64,000 bases of DNA, taken from contig OY728153.1 in NCBI GenBank assembly GCA_963277665.1, forward strand, positions 269,550,250 to 269,614,249, written 5' to 3'. Source of the DNA: Viscum album (Eukaryota > Streptophyta > Magnoliopsida > Santalales > Viscaceae). A model generated the notes under the pieces. The model made no database searches, had not been told where the DNA came from, and was given only the letters and a program-made list of their open reading frames with translations. The position numbers and the translations under genes were made by a program. Positions 59,760 to 64,000 of this stretch are shown here, piece by piece; position 1 is the first letter of the stretch, and each line of letters opens with the position of its first letter.

Positions 59760-60720
59760 CCTATCGTGCCATAAGATCATCACTTGACTAGGTCCTCTAT
59801 ACACTGATGTTTCATATGTTTTGGTATACTGAACTAATAGAACAACACTTGGCTACTTGAGTATGTACTCTATCTTCTAATATCACCCCATGGAAGCTCC
59901 AAATGATGCTTCCTAATATTACTTGATGAAGTTCCATATATAGGTTCCAAACTGCCTTGGCTCTCACCCCATCCTCTCTCAGGTTACACTATGTGATAAG
60001 CAACTGATTCACTATTCTAAATATAGTAGTAATTCGAAACACATTCACCTACAACCATATTTCATACCTAATACCATCCTCAAATCACCTAAATTTAGAT
60101 AAAAAATCACCTAACATAATTGGTGTGAAATGCCAGAGCTTCATTTAAAAGGAAGAATAGACCATGATTGATTAAGAACCCTACTCCAAGTGTATAAACT
60201 CCCTGGCCTTATCATCCCTCAATGTCTTGGGATAGAAATAATCATAGAAGGCCATATAAAAATCCCTCTAAGATATATCCCGATGATGATCCATCTGAGT
60301 AATAATATCCCACCATCTCTTAGAGGAACCTTAAATAATGTACATGGTGAGATTCACTCTCCTCTCGAGTGATGTACTGAGATGCTTAAAAATCGATAAC
60401 ATGGCCTTTATCCATGACTTTTCAGCCTATAGACCACCATATTCTGAATACGTGGGTAGATGTTGCTGATGGAACTCACGTGTCAACTCTTCCATAGTCA
60501 AGGTAGGTCATAGGGCTCCTTAAATGTTCAATATAAAGAATAGGAACCCGTCTCAAAACTAGGAATCAAATCCCATATCATGAATAACTGGCAGTTCCGC
60601 AAGAGGCACTAATGGAGGTTATATTAGTGACCTAAGGCTCTCCACTTCTGGATCATGGTCATCACTACCCTCCTGGTGCATGAATTGAAGTTGTCATGGT
60701 GAAATGTATCTACAAATTCC
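59760..60720 (-). pseudogene. D: gag, decayed
   Basis: Minus strand. The capsid region is recognised from R-W-W-D, then I-S-Q-R-D-F-Y-M-A-F-Y-D-Y-F-Y-P (about 60240-60320) and a K-A-R-E-F segment, the usual W-W then F-x-x-x-F-Y-x-x-Y-F-P pattern of Tekay Gag. Interrupted by stops. The zinc knuckle is not found. Confidence 0.7.
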
Positions 60721-61577
60721 AAACACATGACTCAACACAAGATTTCATAACCGCTAAAATCATAGGTATAATAATAAGATAGGTAAAATCCTTCCTATAT
60801 AAGAGTAACACCCCTCTACATATAGTTAAAGCTAGGTATGCGTGATGTAAAAATCATAAGGAAAGAAATAGAAATTGTCTACTGCCCGCTACTAAGGTAG
60901 AGTTAGGGTAAAGTTCTCTAATATAAGTCAAAGGTCCCAGTATAAAGAGTTTTAATTGAAAATTATAGAGTAAAACACCCTTTAAATTGAAAGTGGAATC
61001 TCTATTTAACGGTAACCACTTAATTTTAGAATTCAATTTCATTTGAATTCATTATAATTTATATAGAAAATATCTTAAATGTTTGAATCATATAGATCAC
61101 CATTTCCAATTTATAAGGGACCATACAAATTATAAATTGAAGTGTGGCATCTATTTTAATCACCGCCAATTATTTATCAAGTCCCAACATGAAATGTTAG
61201 CACAATTTCATGGACATGGAAATAAAGTCACAAAAACATGTTACAAGCAATGCGCACGGTAAGTAAACATGGCATGGAATATTCATGAAATATTAGTCCT
61301 AAAGTTCCTATTATGATTCATGATGCAATATGACCCTTTCATATAGGCCAAGGATACAAATAAATAGTCATAAGAAACATAAAAATTCAAGTGCATCACC
61401 CAATAGTGAAATCAAGGTAACTGTAATAAGAAAAATCCATAACAACATCTCCCATCCTAGGAAATTTGATCTTTCACTATACATGGGTTAGATACTCCTA
61501 ATAATAAACTCATGACCAAATCGCAACATGTCTTATTTATCCTTTTGAACATCCCAGAATAGTAAGAAAATAAAACC

Positions 61578-61589
61578 CCTTTGATACCA
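61578..61589 (-). other. D: primer binding site
   Basis: Minus-strand TGGTATCAAAG lies five bases from the LTR end. It differs from the initiator-Met site TGGTATCAGAG by one base. Confidence 0.8.
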
Positions 61590-61594
61590 CTTTG

Positions 61595-62779
61595 TGATGT
61601 CCCAAACCCGGTTCAATCAATAGTAACTAAACTCAGTTGGCCACATGACCTCAAGCATGCCTCCCTATATGCTAGAGGCTACCGGACAACAACAAGGGTC
61701 CATGGTGGAATAGTGGAGAGAGTATACCTTCATTATCAAAGTTTATCACAGTGGTATAATAATATCAATTGATAGTGGAAGCATGAAATATAACTGCACA
61801 ATGGAAGAGTAAACATCCATCATATAAATAACCAAGTAATCACATCCATCAATGTCATATACAATATGATGATCATGGAATGCTATAAAAAATAAAATAT
61901 AGGAAAACATGGTAGAAGGTAAACATACATATAGGTATACCAAAATAACCAAAAAGAATATCTTCAGATAGCATCACAATCTATTGCTCAGTCCTATTCT
62001 CCCCCACTTCCATGCTATAATAAATCAAGCATCGGTAACTGGATGCTTTCCCCTGTCCCTACCTACAACCATGAAGTCTATCTGGGTACCAAATGGTAGC
62101 TCGGGCTAGGTGTGAGATAAACTCAGTAGGCCACCACCAAAGCTGTCAATTCCATCTAGGCCATGAATATATAATAAATAGTTTGTGGGTAATAATAAAT
62201 CTGTAGATGAAATGCAGTGAATAAATAACCCACATATGATTGGGTTCCCTTGGAACACCCATCCTCTGCTAACTTCTTCAGCTTGATATGGATTGTCTTT
62301 AGTAATCATTCAATCATGATTTAATTAATAATAAATTCTTGGGACATGACTCATAACCCAAGCATCCAACTAGTATCATATCTAACCACATGTGTATAAT
62401 AAGGCCATTAAAAAAAGTAAGCCTTTGACCAAATCCAAGCTTGTGCTTTGGCTTAGAAGACGCATCGTATAATAATTTTATTATTATTCAATTAGAAGGT
62501 AACTTGATCTCATCCTTTGTGTTCCTAATTTGGATCCCAGGTATCACTCTAGGTATAACATGAACCAAACACCTTATAATACCATCCTAGTAATCCCACA
62601 TATAAATCATAGTATCACTCTAGGTGGGTTATAAATTCACCACCCACTGAGTTCATCCTTAGTAATCTATAAAGGAAGTCCAAGTATCACTCATGGCATA
62701 ACAATAGTCTACCCTATGAGTCCATACTTGTAACTCTATAAAAGAGTCCAAGTATTACTCGGGTTTATATATATGACCT
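61595..62779 (-). repeat. D: 5' LTR, truncated
   Basis: Only about the first 1.2 kb (plus coordinates) of the 2.7-kb LTR is present. It is colinear with 53326 to about 54510, where the homology stops at a GTTTATATATATGACC stretch. Confidence 0.85.
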
Positions 62780-63161
62780 TTTCATGACCCAACCCAAGCT
62801 GGTTCTTGAGTAGAAACTACCCCAAGCCTTCCACCATAGGCCAGGGGTTGTGATAAGAACTGAAGGCATAACTAACTTGGGGAGGAATTTTCCTAAGAAC
62901 ATGTACACATACAAAACCAACTCAAATAAATGGTACAAAGGGAAAGAAGAAAAGATGAAAAAAAATTAAAGTAAACCAAGAATTCATGAACCTCTAGACA
63001 GTACAAAAGTGTGGTAGTGTAAACTAAAAAGTAAAGGGTAAAAATACACACCCATTCAGAAATGTGCCCCAACCTAATAGAAATATAGAAAAGTAAACAG
63101 TTGAGAGATCCCAACTCCTAAATCCCAAGATATGACTATCGTACATAGTCCAAGCACCTAT
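62780..63161 (-). mobile_element. F: end of another Tekay-type LTR inserted in D
   Basis: Read on the minus strand, this is the last 380 bases of a Tekay-type LTR: CCCCTGGCCTAT, GGAAGGCTTGGGGTAGT, and GGGTTGGGTCATGA at the very end, which match the end of A's 5' LTR (21435-21499). No primer site follows, so it is the outer end of a 3' LTR, or a solo LTR, abutting D. Its right part should lie further along but is interrupted at about 63162. Confidence 0.7.
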
Positions 63162-64000
63162 TGTAAGGGTTGGTGTCCTAAGAACCAACTGTTTTGTACT
63201 TTGATTACATGAATGTTCACTTATTATATATTGTTCATTGTTCTGCATGACTATAATATAATAATGTCCTGGAATATTTGTTGCGTTGATAAGGTCATGG
63301 AAGATCCCTGCTATGATGAGAACCTTGAAATGCTATAACAATATTCTTAAATAAGGTTCTATGGTTGGATGACATACTATGATAGGACACATAGTATACA
63401 GACCGTCATGTGCGATTACTCTTAAGAAGACGAGACTCTCTCTCATAGAGTTAGAACTTGGTAATCTCCAAGATGGGAGATTATAATAATAGACCCTCCA
63501 ATAGCAATTCTGCATGTCTTGGTGTGATCAAACATTTCTATCTACGAGCGTGTGTAATGGTCCTTAGACTGGATGATTATCATTAACTCATGTCATGACT
63601 CGCACGCTTATATTTACTGACAAAAACCGTCACGCAGACAGTTGGAGGGAAGTAGGGTACGTTGGGTGAGTCATGAATGACATGTTGTTAATGGATAAGT
63701 CGAGGAAGGATTTGTCCCTTCCATTTATGGAATTTGATATCTCGGCCCTTTGATTGAAATAGAAATGTCGCATTAAATTCCATGGACATGGTGTAAATGA
63801 TGAGTTTATTTCAGGTAGTCAAAGAACGACGGATCAAGCATATAGGTTTATGACACTGCCATAAAACCTGCTTGATAAGATATTGAGACAAATGGATTAA
63901 ATTACACAGTAAGCATTCGTATGAGGTGCTACGTCAATGTGGCGTCAACTTCTTTCTCTTGGGTGCCTTGACTCATTGCTAGATAGTAATCTTGGACTTT
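63162..64000. mobile_element. G: possible start of a further LTR, leaves the window
   Basis: The sequence changes character at TGTAAGGGTTGGTG. An inverted repeat GTTGGT...ACCAAC lies at its start. The remaining 840 bases are unlike the Tekay LTRs and hold no coding frame that I recognise, but have the look of a long plant LTR. Neither family nor strand can be fixed, and no partner copy is in the window. Confidence 0.35.

Larger units (their letters stand above)
53326..62779 (-). mobile_element. D: Tekay-type chromovirus, minus strand, right end cut
   Basis: Direct repeats 53326-56052 and 61595-62779 (truncated) bound an internal region that reads gag, protease, RT, integrase and chromodomain on the minus strand. 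The primer site next to the right LTR is a variant of the initiator-Met site. The polypurine tract lies next to the left LTR. The candidate left target duplication is GTATC (53321-53325). The right flank is not available, because the 5' LTR is interrupted at 62779. The pol genes carry dozens of stops. Confidence 0.85.

Noticed and set aside
1..64000. Host genes, tRNA or rRNA genes
   Set aside because: None recognised. Every domain found belongs to an LTR element, and the tRNA-like strings are primer sites only.

Overview
The window is repeat-dense plant nuclear DNA, most likely gene-poor heterochromatin of a seed plant. I recognise no host protein-coding gene, tRNA, rRNA or CRISPR array. It is an AT-rich stack of decayed LTR retrotransposons of the Ty3/gypsy superfamily, inserted into one another. 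Three lineages are recognisable: chromoviruses of the Tekay/Del type (initiator-Met primer site, chromodomain, LTRs of about 2.7 kb), Tat-type elements (two RNase H domains, long leader region), and one Athila-type element.

Layout. (1) 1-1655 is unassigned DNA ending in the last few codons and polypurine tract of a Tekay-type element, here called T1. Its 3' LTR (1656-3608) is cut by Tat element B. (2) B (+ strand) starts near 3609 and is broken into pieces by later insertions: LTR, leader and gag at 3609-9403, then gag, protease and RT at 29085-32328, then RT and both RNase H domains at 51900-53325. (3) Tekay element A (+ strand, 9404-29084) lies in B's gag. A's own 5' LTR is split by an Athila-type element E (- strand, 11669-21038) with an exact 5-bp target duplication. 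(4) Tat element C (+ strand, 32329-51894) lies inside B's RT domain, with an exact 5-bp duplication ACCAT. C is the best preserved copy: LTRs, a leader-plus-gag frame of roughly 1,460 codons, protease, RT, RNase H, a second RNase H, integrase, a 3' repeat array, a relic antisense frame, and the polypurine tract. (5) Tekay element D (- strand, from 53326) follows. Its 5' LTR is cut at 62779 by a further LTR, F, and F appears to be cut at 63162 by another sequence, G, that leaves the window.

Insertion order read from who interrupts whom: T1, then B, then A, C and D independently, then E in A, F in D, and possibly G in F. Every pol gene seen carries stops, frameshifts or lost catalytic residues, so no element here looks autonomous.

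The least ordinary material is in the two Tat elements. They share an uncommon primer-site sequence, a leader of 3-4 kb whose reading frame holds exact in-frame tandem repeats (99 bp in C, 33 bp in B), a recurrent 11-bp word near GACGTTAAACT, and a conserved CTACGT/ACGTAG hairpin. C also has a coiled-coil-like antisense frame next to its 3' LTR. Domain calls rest on motif recognition by eye. No database search or alignment was run.
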